Shown: positions 26,821 through 36,545 of the stretch, in pieces
How positions within the stretch are numbered: position 1 is the first letter of the stretch
How the letters are laid out: each line of letters opens with the position of its first letter
NCBI GenBank assembly: GCA_016933785.1
Contig: JAFGAG010000066.1
Coordinates: 1-41,991, forward strand
DNA from: Coriobacteriia bacterium
GTDB lineage: Bacteria; Actinomycetota; Coriobacteriia; Anaerosomatales; Anaerosomataceae
DNA: 41,991 bases
Direction: 5' to 3'
Position numbers and translations under genes: made by a program
Notes under the pieces: generated by a model
Told to the model about the DNA's origin: nothing
Databases searched by the model: none
Seen by the model: only the letters and a program-made list of their open reading frames with translations

Positions 26821-28222
26821 CACGGCCCTCCTTCACGGTAGGCGCGCCGGTGGCGAACCTGATCAGATCTTCCTGAGCGACATGCTGTTCGACGTAGTCA
26901 GTATAGACCTCGCCACTCGCGAAATGCGGCTCCTCCACCACGAACTGGTGGAACGGGATGGTCGTTGGGATACCGACAACGATGAACTCGTCGAGCGCAC
27001 GGCGGGCACGGGCGACGGCCTCATCGCGCGTCTCGCCCCACACGATCAGCTTGGCCAAGAGTGAATCATAGTGCTGCGGGACGACGTAGCCCCCATAGAC
27101 ATGGCTGTCCACCCGGACGCCGAAGCCTCCTGGAGGATTGAACACCTCGATAAGCCCAGGATGCGGGCGGAAGTTGTGCAACGCGTCCTCGGCGTTGATG
27201 CGGAACTCGATCGCGTGCCCTCGCATGCCCACGGTTTCCTGGGTAGCATGCTTCATGCGTTCGCCCGCAGCGATGCGGATCTGCTCCTTGATGATGTCCA
27301 CACCGGTGATCTGCTCGGTCACCGGGTGTTCCACCTGCACGCGGGTGTTCATCTCCATGAAGTAGAAGCTGCCATCCGTGTCGAGCAGGAACTCGACAGT
27401 GCCCGCGTTGACGTAGTCCACGGCGCGGACGGCCTTGAGGGCGGCCGCGCCCATCGCGGACCGCATCTCCTGTGTGAGCGCCGGGCTCGGCGCCTCCTCG
27501 ATGAGCTTCTGGTGGCGGCGCTGCACCGAGCAGTCGCGTTCGTAGAGGTAGACCGCGTTGCCGTGCGTGTCAGCCAGCACCTGGATCTCGATGTGTCGCG
27601 GTCTGCTGAGGTAGCGCTCGAGGTACACCGCGTCGTTGCCGAACGCGGCCGCCGCCTCGGTCTTAGCAGCGGTGAAGTTGTGCACGAGCTCGGTCTCGTC
27701 CGTCGCGACGCGCATGCCCTTGCCGCCACCCCCCGCCGAGGCCTTGATGAGCACCGGGAAGCCGACCTGGCGCGCGAAGGTGAGCGCTTCATCAGCCGTC
27801 TCCACCACGCCGTCGCTCCCAGGCACGCACGGCACGCCCGCAGCCATCATCGTGGCGCGCGCGGTGGCCTTGTCGCCCATCCGCTCGATGGCGTCGGGTG
27901 AGGGGCCGATGAAGGTGATCCCAGAGTCGGCGCACGCGCGCGCGAACGCGGCGTTCTCGGCAAGGAAGCCGTAGCCAGGATGTACCGCATCGGCGCCGGC
28001 GATGAGTGCCGCAGAGATGATGTTGGGCATGTTCAGGTAACTTGCCGACGAAGGTGCCGGGCCGATGCAGATGGCCTGGTCGGCCATGCGCGCGTGGAGC
28101 GAGTCACGGTCGGCCTCAGAGTAGACGGCGACCGAGCGGATGCCCATCTCCTTGCACGCGCGCACGACGCGCAGCGCGACCTCACCGCGATTGGCGATGA
28201 GTATGGTGTCGATCGCTGCCAC
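26813..28222 (-). CDS. accC: Biotin carboxylase subunit
   Basis: 469 residues starting at GTG 28222 (VAAIDTILIANRGEVALRVV), sharing one base with the stop of the preceding gene; the ORF-track extension lies in that gene. ATP-grasp features: HPGYGFLAENAAFA, KASAGGGGKGMR, and EMNTRVQVEHPVTE. It carboxylates biotin on the carrier domain encoded upstream. With that gene being an OadA-type carboxyltransferase fused to AccB, this subunit could serve acetyl-CoA carboxylase, pyruvate carboxylase or both. Confidence 0.95.
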   Translation of the reverse strand: MAAIDTILIANRGEVALRVVRACKEMGIRSVAVYSEADRDSLHARMADQAICIGPAPSSASYLNMPNIISAALIAGADAVHPGYGFLAENAAFARACADSGITFIGPSPDAIERMGDKATARATMMAAGVPCVPGSDGVVETADEALTFARQVGFPVLIKASAGGGGKGMRVATDETELVHNFTAAKTEAAAAFGNDAVYLERYLSRPRHIEIQVLADTHGNAVYLYERDCSVQRRHQKLIEEAPSPALTQEMRSAMGAAALKAVRAVDYVNAGTVEFLLDTDGSFYFMEMNTRVQVEHPVTEQITGVDIIKEQIRIAAGERMKHATQETVGMRGHAIEFRINAEDALHNFRPHPGLIEVFNPPGGFGVRVDSHVYGGYVVPQHYDSLLAKLIVWGETRDEAVARARRALDEFIVVGIPTTIPFHQFVVEEPHFASGEVYTDYVEQHVAQEDLIRFATGAPTVKEGRDV

Positions 28223-30084
28223 TAGGCTACCGGCTCGTAGTAGAAGAGCACGGTGCCGTACTCGACCGGTGTGGCGTTCAGCACGGCGATCTCGCGGATG
28301 ACACCAGCTTCTTCGGCGGTGATCTCGTTCATCAGCTTCATCGCCTCGAGGATACACAGCGTCTGGCCCTCGGCGACCGTGTCACCCACGGCCACATACG
28401 GATCGGCGCCGGGCGCTCCCGCCGCGTAGAACGTGCCGACCATCGGCGCGACGACCGCGCGCCACGATGCGGGCCGACTGCCCGCGCCACCCTCCTCGAC
28501 GATCTGCGGCGACTCGGGGGCCGGTGGCGCGGCGACCGCCGCTGGGTGCGGGTGTGCCGTGGCTGCCTGCGTGGTCACATGGCCCTTGCGGACCTGGATC
28601 CGTGCGTCACCTTCTTCGACGATGATCTCGGTCACGTCGGAGGTCTCGAGGAGCTTCACGAGCTCGGCGATCTGGTTCACGTTCACGGCGTCGTCCTCCC
28701 TGGCGCTGTCGATCTCACGTCCGGTCATGAATACGGCACCCTCGGCGCCCTGGCGATGCTTCTCGAGGAACGCGCGCGCCTCGTTTGGGAAGAGGGCGTA
28801 CATGAGCACGTCCTCCTCCGTCTTCGCAAGATCGCCGATCTCGGCGGCCACGTCCTCGTAAGTGGTGGTCACGAGCGATCCCGGACGCACGTCGGCCGGC
28901 AGCGGTTCGGCATCGCCGAGCACTCTGGCGACGACATCGGGATCCATCGGCCCCGGCGCCTTGCCGTACAGGCCACGCACGTAGTCCTTCATCTCCGATG
29001 GGATCACCGACCACCGCTTGCCGGTGAGCACGTTGATGACCGCCTGTGTTCCCACGATCTGCGACATCGGCGTCACAAGGGGCGGGTAGCCCACCTCGGC
29101 TCGCACGCGAGGCACCTCGGTGAGCACATCGGGAAGCCGCGACTTGGCGTTCTGCAGTTCGAGCTGGCTGATGAAGTTGCTCATCATACCGCCCGGAACC
29201 TGGTGACTGAAGACCTCCATGTGCAGCAGCGAAGTCACGCCGCGCTTGAGGCCTTTCTCCTGGCGGATGTTCTCCCAGTACGCGGCGATCTCGAAGAGCA
29301 GGTCGAGGTCGAGCCCGCTGTCATATGGGCTCTCCTTGAGTGCCGCCACGATCATCTCCACGGCTGGCTGGCTGTTGCCGAAGGCGAGCGCCACCACAGC
29401 GGTGTCGATGATGTCCGCACCCGCCTCGGCTGCCTTGAGGTAGTTCATCGGGGCCATGCCGCCGATGTAGTGGCAGTGCACGTGAACCGGCAGGCCGACT
29501 TCGTCCTTCAGCGCACGGACCATCTTCTCGGTCCGATACGGCGTGAGCATGCCGGCCATATCCTTGATGCAGATGGTGTCGGCGCCCAGATCCTTGAGCT
29601 GCTGCGCGTACTCGATGTACGCATCGAGCGTATGGACCGGGCTCACCGTGTAGGAGATGGCGCCCTCGAAGTGCGCGCCCGCCTCCTTGATGGCCCGCGC
29701 AGACGGCTCGATGTTGCGGATGTCATTGAGCGCGTCGAACACCCGGAACACGTCGATGCCGTTGCGGTGCGACGCTTTGACGAAGCGGTCCACGATCTCA
29801 TCGCTGTAGTGCTTGTATCCGACGAGGTTCTGTCCACGCAGGAGCATCTGCAGCGGCGTGTTGGGGCAGTGCTGCTTGATGATGCGTAGCCGATCCCAGG
29901 GGTTCTCATCGAGGAAGCGCAGTGCGGCGTCGAAGGTCGCACCGCCCCACACCTCGAGCGACCAGTAGCCGACCTTGTCCATCTTGGGCAGGATCGGCAG
30001 CATGTCGCCGAGTTCCATGCGCGTTGCCCACAACGATTGGTGGGCGTCGCGGAGCGTCGTGTCGGTGATCTTGACCGGGCGCAT
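28222..30084 (-). CDS. Fusion of OadA/PycB carboxyltransferase with AccB biotin carrier
   Basis: 620 residues. Residues 1-270 form the TIM barrel of pyruvate/oxaloacetate carboxyltransferases (DTTLRDAHQSLWATRM; the lysine in TICIKDMAGM; metal ligands HCHYIGG). A conserved PYC_OADA domain follows to about 460. From 468 the sequence changes to a complete AccB: NVNQIAELVKLLETSDVTEIIVEEG, a Pro/Ala linker, then PMVGTFYAAGAP and the biotin site EAMKLMN (Lys583). OadA proteins usually end with a short biotinyl domain lacking the AccB N-terminal part. Followed directly by accC (1-base overlap). Probably a pyruvate carboxylase, maybe also acting as carrier for fatty-acid synthesis. RBS AAAGGA. Confidence 0.9.
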   Translation of the reverse strand: MRPVKITDTTLRDAHQSLWATRMELGDMLPILPKMDKVGYWSLEVWGGATFDAALRFLDENPWDRLRIIKQHCPNTPLQMLLRGQNLVGYKHYSDEIVDRFVKASHRNGIDVFRVFDALNDIRNIEPSARAIKEAGAHFEGAISYTVSPVHTLDAYIEYAQQLKDLGADTICIKDMAGMLTPYRTEKMVRALKDEVGLPVHVHCHYIGGMAPMNYLKAAEAGADIIDTAVVALAFGNSQPAVEMIVAALKESPYDSGLDLDLLFEIAAYWENIRQEKGLKRGVTSLLHMEVFSHQVPGGMMSNFISQLELQNAKSRLPDVLTEVPRVRAEVGYPPLVTPMSQIVGTQAVINVLTGKRWSVIPSEMKDYVRGLYGKAPGPMDPDVVARVLGDAEPLPADVRPGSLVTTTYEDVAAEIGDLAKTEEDVLMYALFPNEARAFLEKHRQGAEGAVFMTGREIDSAREDDAVNVNQIAELVKLLETSDVTEIIVEEGDARIQVRKGHVTTQAATAHPHPAAVAAPPAPESPQIVEEGGAGSRPASWRAVVAPMVGTFYAAGAPGADPYVAVGDTVAEGQTLCILEAMKLMNEITAEEAGVIREIAVLNATPVEYGTVLFYYEPVA

Positions 30085-30114
30085 CGCACCGTCCTTTCGG
30101 CGTGTAGGCGGCAG

Positions 30115-30161
30115 CAGCCATGGGGCGTGTCCCCGATGGCTGAGTCAGTCGGAATAGTATA
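30115..30161 (-). promoter_or_regulatory. Promoter -10 and leader hairpin of the carboxyltransferase-AccB gene
   Basis: TATACT (30161-30156) sits just after the efp stop and can start transcripts near 30149. Immediately downstream a hairpin forms from CAGCCAT/ATGGCTG plus GGGG/CCCC with one bulged base (30115-30142). It ends 30 nt before the start codon and lacks a U tract, so it would be a 5' leader stem. A -35 is not obvious. The unit allows expression of the carboxylase independent of efp. Confidence 0.45.
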
Positions 30162-30168
30162 GCGGAGG

Positions 30169-30729
30169 CTACACGCGTGTGATATAGGACCCGTCGCGCG
30201 TGTCGATCTTCAGCGTCTCGCCCACTTCGACGAACATCGGCACCTGCACGACCGCGCCGGTCTCCAGCGTGGCGGGCTTGGTCCCGCCCTGGACCGTGTC
30301 GCCCTTGAAGCCCGGGTCCGTGTCGGTGACCTTGAGCTCCACGAACATCGGCGGCTCGACACCGATCATCTCGTCACCGGCATAGACGACCTGCACCTCG
30401 TCGTTCTCCTTGAGCCACTTGCTCGCATCGCCGACGAAATCGGCCGGGATCTCGAGCTGCTCGTACGTCTCGGTGTTCATGAAGTGGAACGCCGAGCCGT
30501 CTCCGTAAAGGTACTGGAGGCGCTTGGTCTCCACACGGACGTCCTCGACCTTCTCTCCTGCGCGGAACGTGATCTCGTTCACGCGGCCGGTCTTGAGCTC
30601 TTTGAGCTTGGTGCGTACGAACGCACCGCCCTTGCCCGGCTTGACGTGCTGGAAGTCGACGATGATCCACATCTTGTCGTTGTACATGATGCACATACCG
30701 GTCTTGAACTGATTGGTAGAGACAGCCAT
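30169..30729 (-). CDS. efp: Elongation factor P
   Basis: 186 residues, three beta-barrel domains of normal length. The tip loop VKPGKGGAFVRTK carries Lys33, the position that is modified in many bacteria or left bare in some. The conserved C-terminal FKGDTVQGGTKPATLETGAVVQVPMFVEVGETLKIDTR is present. It rescues ribosomes stalled at polyproline. A strong position match: directly after pepQ (13 nt), as in Firmicutes. Confidence 0.98.
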   Translation of the reverse strand: MAVSTNQFKTGMCIMYNDKMWIIVDFQHVKPGKGGAFVRTKLKELKTGRVNEITFRAGEKVEDVRVETKRLQYLYGDGSAFHFMNTETYEQLEIPADFVGDASKWLKENDEVQVVYAGDEMIGVEPPMFVELKVTDTDPGFKGDTVQGGTKPATLETGAVVQVPMFVEVGETLKIDTRDGSYITRV

Positions 30730-30742
30730 GAGAGAAGCCTTC

Positions 30743-31831
30743 CTAGATCTCGATGAGTTCCTTCGGGGAGTTGGTCAGGCGACGATGTCCGCCGTCCTCG
30801 ACCACCACCAGGTCTTCGATTCTAACACCCGCGAAGCCCTCGACATACACGCCCGGCTCGACGGTGACCACAGCATGGTTCCGCAGCGACTGGGTGCTCC
30901 TGGGGCCGAGGGTCGGCATCTCGTGTATGTCGAGTCCCACGCCGTGCCCGATACCGTGCGTGAAGAGGTCGCCGAGACCCCGCTCCACAAGCACGTCGCG
31001 TCCTACACGGTCCACGTCCACACACGGCCTCCCGGCCCGTACCTCCGCGAGACCGGCCTCGTTGGCCGCGAGCACCGCATCGTAGAGACGGCGCTGCTCA
31101 TCGCTTGCCGCACCGACGCAGACCGTCCGCGTCATATCCGAGCAGTACCCGCCCACCCGTGCGCCGAAGTCGAGCACGATCAGGTCGCCCGGCGTGATCG
31201 TGCGGGGGCCGGGGATCGCGTGCGGATGGGCGCCGTTGGGGCCGGAGGCCACGATCGGCGCGAAGGGCATGCCGTCCGATCCATGCCGCCGCATGGTGAA
31301 CTCGAGCTCGAGGGCGATCTCGGCCTCGGTCAACCCCGGTCGGATGAACTCGACCATGTGGTCGAAGGCGCGGTCGGCGATGGTGGCGGCGGCCTCGATG
31401 CGTTCGATCTCGGAGAGCTCCTTCACCTGGCGGAAGGTCTCCACCAGATGATCGGTCATCCGCACGGCGCCCCGGAACTGCTCGGAGATGAACTTGAAGC
31501 GACCGTACGGCACGCTCGTCTCCAGTGCGAGCGACTCGGCACCGAGGTCGTGCAGGTCATCGCAGATCTCGATGTACAGGTTCTCCCGCTGAACGCCGAT
31601 CTCCCATGGCCCGCCCTCGGCGGCCGATACGGCAGCATCGGCATAGCGCTTGTCCGTGTAGAAGCGCGTGAGGTCCTGCGTGACCAGGCAGGCGCCGTTG
31701 ATGCCATCATCGATCACATCGTCGAACCCGGTCAGATAGCGCAGGTTCGCTACCGTGCTCACCACGACTGCGGGGATCCCCTCATCGCGCATCTGTCGGC
31801 GAAGCGCCTCGATCCTACCTGCAACGTTCAT
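30743..31831 (-). CDS. pepQ: M24 family Xaa-Pro aminopeptidase
   Basis: 362 residues from ATG 31831, preceded by AAGGAGG and overlapping the aroQ stop by 4 nt; the ORF-track extension lies in aroQ. The creatinase-like N-domain (1-130) is followed by the pita-bread metal domain with ligands in [40 protein letters not shown] and VRIEDLVVV. It removes residues or dipeptides bordering proline, complementing EF-P in proline-related metabolism. Could equally be named PepP or YqhT. Confidence 0.93.
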   Translation of the reverse strand: MNVAGRIEALRRQMRDEGIPAVVVSTVANLRYLTGFDDVIDDGINGACLVTQDLTRFYTDKRYADAAVSAAEGGPWEIGVQRENLYIEICDDLHDLGAESLALETSVPYGRFKFISEQFRGAVRMTDHLVETFRQVKELSEIERIEAAATIADRAFDHMVEFIRPGLTEAEIALELEFTMRRHGSDGMPFAPIVASGPNGAHPHAIPGPRTITPGDLIVLDFGARVGGYCSDMTRTVCVGAASDEQRRLYDAVLAANEAGLAEVRAGRPCVDVDRVGRDVLVERGLGDLFTHGIGHGVGLDIHEMPTLGPRSTQSLRNHAVVTVEPGVYVEGFAGVRIEDLVVVEDGGHRRLTNSPKELIEI

Positions 31832-32274
31832 TCGTCCTCCTTCTGAAGGTGGCCCACGAGCAACGCGAGGCCCTCTGTGTACGATGCGCTGCCGAGTCCC
31901 GCCAGCTGCCCGATGCACACCGGTGCGATGACGCTTACCTTCCGGAAATCCTCCCGTTTGGCGATGTCGCTCAGGTGTACCTCGACGACGGGCAATCCTG
32001 TTGATGAGATGGCGTCGCGAAGCGCATACGAGTAATGCGTGTACGCGCCAGGATTGAAGACCACTCCGTCACACTCGCCCATCGCCTCGTGGAGACGGTC
32101 GATCAACGCTCCCTCGTGGTTGGATTGGAAGAAGCTGACGGTCACGCCGAGGTCGGCCGCCGTGGCCGCAACGAGCGCCTCGATATCCCCGAGCGTCTGC
32201 GAGCCGTAGACCTCGGGCTCCCGAACGCCGAGAAGATCGAGGTTGGGGCCGTTGAGCACGAGCACTCGGAGCAT
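31828..32274 (-). CDS. aroQ: Type II 3-dehydroquinate dehydratase
   Basis: 148 residues from ATG 32274 ([24 protein letters not shown]), one nt after the aroKB stop. Catalytic Tyr (EVYG) and His (VVEVHLSDI) and the substrate motif NPGAYTHYS are intact. It removes water from 3-dehydroquinate, third step of the shikimate pathway. All neighbours upstream serve the same pathway. Confidence 0.97.
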   Translation of the reverse strand: MLRVLVLNGPNLDLLGVREPEVYGSQTLGDIEALVAATAADLGVTVSFFQSNHEGALIDRLHEAMGECDGVVFNPGAYTHYSYALRDAISSTGLPVVEVHLSDIAKREDFRKVSVIAPVCIGQLAGLGSASYTEGLALLVGHLQKEDE

Positions 32275-32275
32275 C

Positions 32276-33922
32276 TCAGACCTCCCTGTCGAGAAAAGAG
32301 CGCCACCCCGCGAGCAGCTCAAGGACGGTCACGTCATCAACGGGCACTACTCGCCAGAGTCCGGGGCGCTCTACAAGGATGAAGCGTACGACACCCGCGC
32401 GCGCCTTCTTGTCCGATTTCATCGCGTGCAAGATCGCCTCGGGAGTGAGTGCCGACGCCGCGGCGGCCACGCGGTCCACGAACACCTCGTGCGACGCACC
32501 GAGTGCGTCGAGAAGACCGCCGGTGCGCGTCGTGAGCCCGGGTGAGGCTTGGAGTTCGCGCTCCGCGATCACAGCGGCAAAGCGCATACCCTCGGCTACG
32601 GCCAGCCCGTGCGGCAGTGTGTCGTAGCCCGCAGTCACCTCGAGGGCGTGACCCAGCGTATGTCCGAGATTGAGGCATTCACGTACGTCCGCCTCGCGGA
32701 GGTCGGCCGAGACGATCCCGGCCTTGAACGCGGCAGCCTCGGCGACCGCCGCCTGGACGGTCACCGGGTCCCGCGCAAGCAGGCCGCCCACCCGCGACTC
32801 GAAGCGAGCAAGCGCGTCCTCTCCCTCCAGCAGGGCCGCTTTGGCGGCCTCGACCAGGCCGTTGGTCCACTCGGCACCGGGGAGACCGCCAAGGACCGCC
32901 GTATCGGAAAGCACGAGCTTCGGCGGCCAGAAGGCGCCAGCGAGGTTCTTACCAGCCGCAAGGTCCACGCCCGTCTTCCCGCCGATGGAGCTGTCCACCT
33001 GGGCGAGCAACGTGGTGGGCACCTGTACGACCGGGATGCCACGCATGTAGGTGGCCGCGCAGAAGCCGGCGAGATCGCCCACGACGCCACCACCGAGTGC
33101 CACCACACACGAGCCGCGATCGGCACCGTGGGCTGCGAACTCCTCCAGCAGGCCGCCGGCGACGGTCCAGGACTTCGACATCTCTCCCGGTGGGACCAGG
33201 CATGTCGACACGCGAAGCTCCGCCGCCTCAAGCGAAGCGGTGGCCGCGGAGCCGAACAGCCCGAACACGGTCTCATCGCTGACGAGCACGACATGCACGC
33301 GACCGAGCTCGCCTCGCACCCTGATGCCGAGCGAGTCAAGGGCCCCGGGGGCCACGAAGATCCCATAGCCACCACCGGCGTGGGAGTCTACGCGCAAGTC
33401 CGCCGAAACGCCGCTCGGCGCCCCCGATACCGCCGCGACCACGTCGGCCGCAACCAGCTCCGGGGAACGGCCGACCGTATCCACGACGTGGTCTGAAGTG
33501 CTCGTATACAGGCTCAGCCTCGCGTCGAGGATCGCCCGAGCCGCAGGAAGGCCGGCGCCGGCAAGGAGCGGGCGATCGGCGGCATCGCCCAGACGGGCGA
33601 TCACCTCCTCGGGCGTGACCGCTAGGTAGACGACGACTCCGAGCTGCGGAAGCACCACGCGGTTATCCTCGCGCAGGACCACACCGCCACCGGTGGCGAT
33701 GACTGCGTCGGGTTGTGCACCGAGCGACGCCAGCGCATCGTGCTCGGCAAGGCGGAAGCCATCCTCGCCCCGCATGCGGAACAACTCTGACACGGTGGCA
33801 CTTTCACGCTCCTCGATGAGCGAGTCGAGATCGATGAACGGCCTGCCGAGGCGTTCGGCCACCAGACGCCCGACGGTGCTCTTGCCGGCTCCCATGAACC
33901 CGGTGAGGAAGAGGTGGCTCAC
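32276..33922 (-). CDS. aroKB: Fused shikimate kinase and 3-dehydroquinate synthase
   Basis: 548 residues. Residues 1-165 are shikimate kinase with Walker [20 protein letters not shown] and GGGVVLRE. From about 180 to the end is dehydroquinate synthase with [41 protein letters not shown] and metal ligands in [11 protein letters not shown]. The two enzymes catalyse the fifth and second shikimate steps. Such AroK-AroB fusions are known from a few lineages. The ATG overlaps the aroC stop by 4 nt. No sign of a frameshift between halves. Confidence 0.96.
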   Translation of the reverse strand: MSHLFLTGFMGAGKSTVGRLVAERLGRPFIDLDSLIEERESATVSELFRMRGEDGFRLAEHDALASLGAQPDAVIATGGGVVLREDNRVVLPQLGVVVYLAVTPEEVIARLGDAADRPLLAGAGLPAARAILDARLSLYTSTSDHVVDTVGRSPELVAADVVAAVSGAPSGVSADLRVDSHAGGGYGIFVAPGALDSLGIRVRGELGRVHVVLVSDETVFGLFGSAATASLEAAELRVSTCLVPPGEMSKSWTVAGGLLEEFAAHGADRGSCVVALGGGVVGDLAGFCAATYMRGIPVVQVPTTLLAQVDSSIGGKTGVDLAAGKNLAGAFWPPKLVLSDTAVLGGLPGAEWTNGLVEAAKAALLEGEDALARFESRVGGLLARDPVTVQAAVAEAAAFKAGIVSADLREADVRECLNLGHTLGHALEVTAGYDTLPHGLAVAEGMRFAAVIAERELQASPGLTTRTGGLLDALGASHEVFVDRVAAAASALTPEAILHAMKSDKKARAGVVRFILVERPGLWRVVPVDDVTVLELLAGWRSFLDREV

Positions 33923-35067
33923 CAGCCGATCCTCTCCCGGTAGGCGGCGAGTGAGCGCGTGATGTCGATCATCGCGGCGCGACCCAGCAGGTCCTGGTAC
34001 GCGTCCGCAAGCACGAGCGCCACCTCGGCCTCAGCCACCACTGCAGCTGCGGGGACAGCACACACATCCGATCGCTCTCGAGCGGCGTCGACGATCTCGC
34101 CGGTAGCGATGTCGATCGTCTTGAGCGGGCGCATCAGCGTGGGGATCGGCTTCATCACCGCCCGGAGCACCAGCGGCTCGCCGGTCGTCATGCCGCCATC
34201 GATGCCGCCCGAGCGGTTGGTGGCACGGTGTAGTCGGCCGCTCCGGTCGCTGACGATTTCATCGTGCACCTGCGAACCTGGGCGCGAACCCACGGCGAAC
34301 CCGTCGCCAAACTCGACCCCCTTGATCGCCGGGATCGACATCACAGCGCCCGCAAGGCGCGCATCGAGCCGTCCTGCGGCCTCGGCGTATCCACCCACGC
34401 CCGGGACCAGCCCCTCGGCTGCCACCACGAAGACACCCCCAAGGCTCTCCCCCGCCTCACGCGCGCCTTCGATCGCCTCGCGCATCCTGGCGGCGACTGT
34501 GGGATCCGGGCAGGAGACATCGCTCTCGTCGACCGCCGTGGCGTCTACCCCGGCAGGCGAAAACGGCCCGGTCGACGCGTCACCGATCCTCTCCACCCAC
34601 GATCGCACCGAGACGCCGAGCTCACGCAGGAAGGCCTTCGCGACCGCACCTGCGGCCACTCGCGCAGCGGTCTCACGAGCGCTTGCGCGCTCGAGGATAT
34701 CGCGGACGTCTGTGGAGCCCGTGCGCTGCACGCCACCGAGATCCGCGTGACCCGGCCGGGGCGCAGTCACAGGGTCGACGCCTTCAGCATGGCCCCACGG
34801 ATCCATCGCGACGGCCCAGTTGGCGGCGTCACGGTTCTTGACCAGCAGCGAGACAGGACCACCCAGCGTGCGGCCGAACCGCACTCCCCCGAGCACCTCG
34901 GCCCGGTCCGACTCGATGGCCATACGTCCACCCCGGCCATAGCCCCGCTGTCGGCGGGCTAGATCCGCGTCGATCGCGGTGCGGTCCAGCACGATACCGG
35001 CCGGAACGTCGGAAACGATCGCCACGAGCCCCGGACCGTGCGATTCGCCTGCAGTCGTATACCGCAC
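33919..35067 (-). CDS. aroC: Chorismate synthase
   Basis: 382 residues from GTG 35067, preceded by GGAGGGAG. The typical start RYTTAGESHGPGLVAIV and RRQRGYGRGGRM are followed by PRPGHADLGGVQR and GGIDGGMTTGEPLVLRAVMKP. It converts EPSP to chorismate with reduced FMN. It is the first gene of the aro operon, with a -10 just upstream. Confidence 0.98.
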   Translation of the reverse strand: MRYTTAGESHGPGLVAIVSDVPAGIVLDRTAIDADLARRQRGYGRGGRMAIESDRAEVLGGVRFGRTLGGPVSLLVKNRDAANWAVAMDPWGHAEGVDPVTAPRPGHADLGGVQRTGSTDVRDILERASARETAARVAAGAVAKAFLRELGVSVRSWVERIGDASTGPFSPAGVDATAVDESDVSCPDPTVAARMREAIEGAREAGESLGGVFVVAAEGLVPGVGGYAEAAGRLDARLAGAVMSIPAIKGVEFGDGFAVGSRPGSQVHDEIVSDRSGRLHRATNRSGGIDGGMTTGEPLVLRAVMKPIPTLMRPLKTIDIATGEIVDAARERSDVCAVPAAAVVAEAEVALVLADAYQDLLGRAAMIDITRSLAAYRERIGW

Positions 35068-35097
35068 CTGACAGCTCCCTCCATGGTGGTATCTGCG

Positions 35098-35103
35098 ATT
35101 CTA
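35098..35103 (-). promoter_or_regulatory. -10 element of the aro operon
   Basis: TAGAAT lies 31 nt upstream of the aroC start on the minus strand, giving a short leader with the GGAGGGAG site. No clear -35 is visible at the usual distance. This would drive aroC-aroKB-aroQ-pepQ-efp, which are joined by overlaps or gaps of a few nt. Confidence 0.5.
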
Positions 35104-35164
35104 GCGCACGTGTGTCGCCGGGCGCGCCGAGCGCCAATGGGTGCGGGCCGGACCTCGAAACGCA

Positions 35165-35190
35165 TCGGGCGCCGCAGATGCGACGCCCGA
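35165..35190 (-). terminator. Terminator-like hairpin between the pilus and aro operons
   Basis: Arms TCGGGCG/CGCCCGA with one mismatch and an inner CGC/GCG stem enclose a 4-nt loop. It starts 26 nt after the stop of the last pilus gene and is followed by GCGTTTCG, only a short U run. It most likely ends the pil operon. Confidence 0.6.
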
Positions 35191-35215
35191 GAGTCAGCGC
35201 AGGTTGATCCGGACG

Positions 35216-35842
35216 CTACTTCGAGATGCCCTGGCCTACCGCAAGCGTCACACGCACATCGCCATACAGCATGGTCACGCTGCTGGAAGTGACGCTGAAG
35301 ACCTCCCACGGCGTACCGGGGATACCCTCGCCCGGACCGAGCGTGTACGTCTGACCGTTGTAGCTCAGGACCGCCTTCATCACTCCATCGACCGTCTCAA
35401 TGCCGTTGAGGTAGAGCACGCCCTGAGCGTACGGGGTCTCGGTGTCCGTTGTGCTCGGAGTGGCCGTCGACGTGGTCGGCGCGGCCGGCTCCGGAAGCGG
35501 CTTGAGCAGTGGCTCGAAGATGTTCCGGAACGTGAAGACCTCGCTGTACGCGACCTCCGCGGCAGGAGAAGCCGCCTCCACCGTGTCCGTGGTCGTCCCC
35601 GAACCATCGCCCGACTCGGATGGGGTGGCAGGAGGCGTCAACAGACCGTCCCCGACATCACCGGCGATGCTCGTGAGGAAGATCGTCGCAGCTATCCCGG
35701 CGATCACACCAAGCACCACGAGGCCTCCCACGATGCCCAGGATGCGCCCTGTAGGCGTCGAGAACACCCCCGGCTTCGCACCCTCGGTCGCGGACTCCTT
35801 TGACTCGGCCACCGGAGTGGTCGTCATCTGCTCGTCAGACAT
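35216..35842 (-). CDS. PilP/GspC-like pilus assembly protein
   Basis: 208 residues from ATG 35842 (GAGGAGG upstream). A polar cytoplasmic N-terminus, one helix (ILGIVGGLVVLGVIAGIAATIFLTSIAG), a long Ser/Thr/Pro-rich linker, and a C-terminal beta domain (GVLYLNGIETVDGVMKAVLSYNGQTYTLGPGEGIPGTPWEVFSV) resembling the PilP or GspC homology region. It is last in the pilM-pilN-pilO series, exactly where PilP normally stands, though in a Gram-positive without an outer membrane secretin. Assignment mainly from position and domain shape. Confidence 0.65.
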   Translation of the reverse strand: MSDEQMTTTPVAESKESATEGAKPGVFSTPTGRILGIVGGLVVLGVIAGIAATIFLTSIAGDVGDGLLTPPATPSESGDGSGTTTDTVEAASPAAEVAYSEVFTFRNIFEPLLKPLPEPAAPTTSTATPSTTDTETPYAQGVLYLNGIETVDGVMKAVLSYNGQTYTLGPGEGIPGTPWEVFSVTSSSVTMLYGDVRVTLAVGQGISK

Positions 35843-35866
35843 CGCAGTCACCTCCTCGTCCGGTAC

Positions 35867-36463
35867 TCACTGGCCTGCCGGCGACGTGGTCGCCGGTGCC
35901 ATCACGTAGACTTCGATGGTCCCAGAGGCGCTGATGAAGGCGTCCTGGTCGTCCACTTCCGGAGAGTACGCGAAGCTCATCGCGGTCACCCGCGTACCTC
36001 GGTCCAGACGGTTGAGGCGCCGGCAGAAGTCGATGACTTCCGACCACTGCCCTGTGTAGCCGATCGTCAGCGACAGCACGTTGTACGAAGGGGTGGATCC
36101 GTCCGCCGCGGGAGGCGGCGCGCCGATCGTGCCAACCGAGATCGTCGGCAGGTCCACGCCAGCGGCGTTGGCCACGTTCTGGAGTTCGATGATCACCGAC
36201 GGCAGCTGCGGGGAATCCGGCACCTGGTTCGCGATCTGCATCAACTCGACCTCGTTGACCGCGGCCTGTGCCTTCACGCTCTGACGTCGCGCGAGCAGCG
36301 CCTGCGCGGTCTGCAACTCCGTCTCGGCAGTCGCGATCTGCGCATCGACAGCGGAGGCCTCCTGGAACTTGGGGAGGATCGCCAGCACCACGAAGGCGAT
36401 CGCGACGACCGCGATGAAACCGATCGCGATGTACATCTGCATCTGAGCTGATAGGCGCTTCAT
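35867..36463 (-). CDS. pilO: Type IV pilus inner-membrane protein PilO
   Basis: 198 residues from ATG 36463, nine nt after GGAGG. One N-terminal helix (MYIAIGFIAVVAIAFVVLAIL), a coiled-coil stretch (ASAVDAQIATAETELQTAQALLARRQ) and a ferredoxin-like C-domain (YNVLSLTIGYTGQWSEVIDFCRRLNRLDRGTRVTAMSF). This layout is that of PilO, which pairs with PilN in the alignment complex. The gene follows pilN after 82 nt, with no evident promoter in the gap. Confidence 0.88.
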   Translation of the reverse strand: MKRLSAQMQMYIAIGFIAVVAIAFVVLAILPKFQEASAVDAQIATAETELQTAQALLARRQSVKAQAAVNEVELMQIANQVPDSPQLPSVIIELQNVANAAGVDLPTISVGTIGAPPPAADGSTPSYNVLSLTIGYTGQWSEVIDFCRRLNRLDRGTRVTAMSFAYSPEVDDQDAFISASGTIEVYVMAPATTSPAGQ

Positions 36464-36545
36464 CGCATGCATCCTCCGCTACGGGACGAACGTACTCGGC
36501 GGGGCAGGTCCACCCGTCGCGGATTATCGGTGCTTGTGAGGTGCT

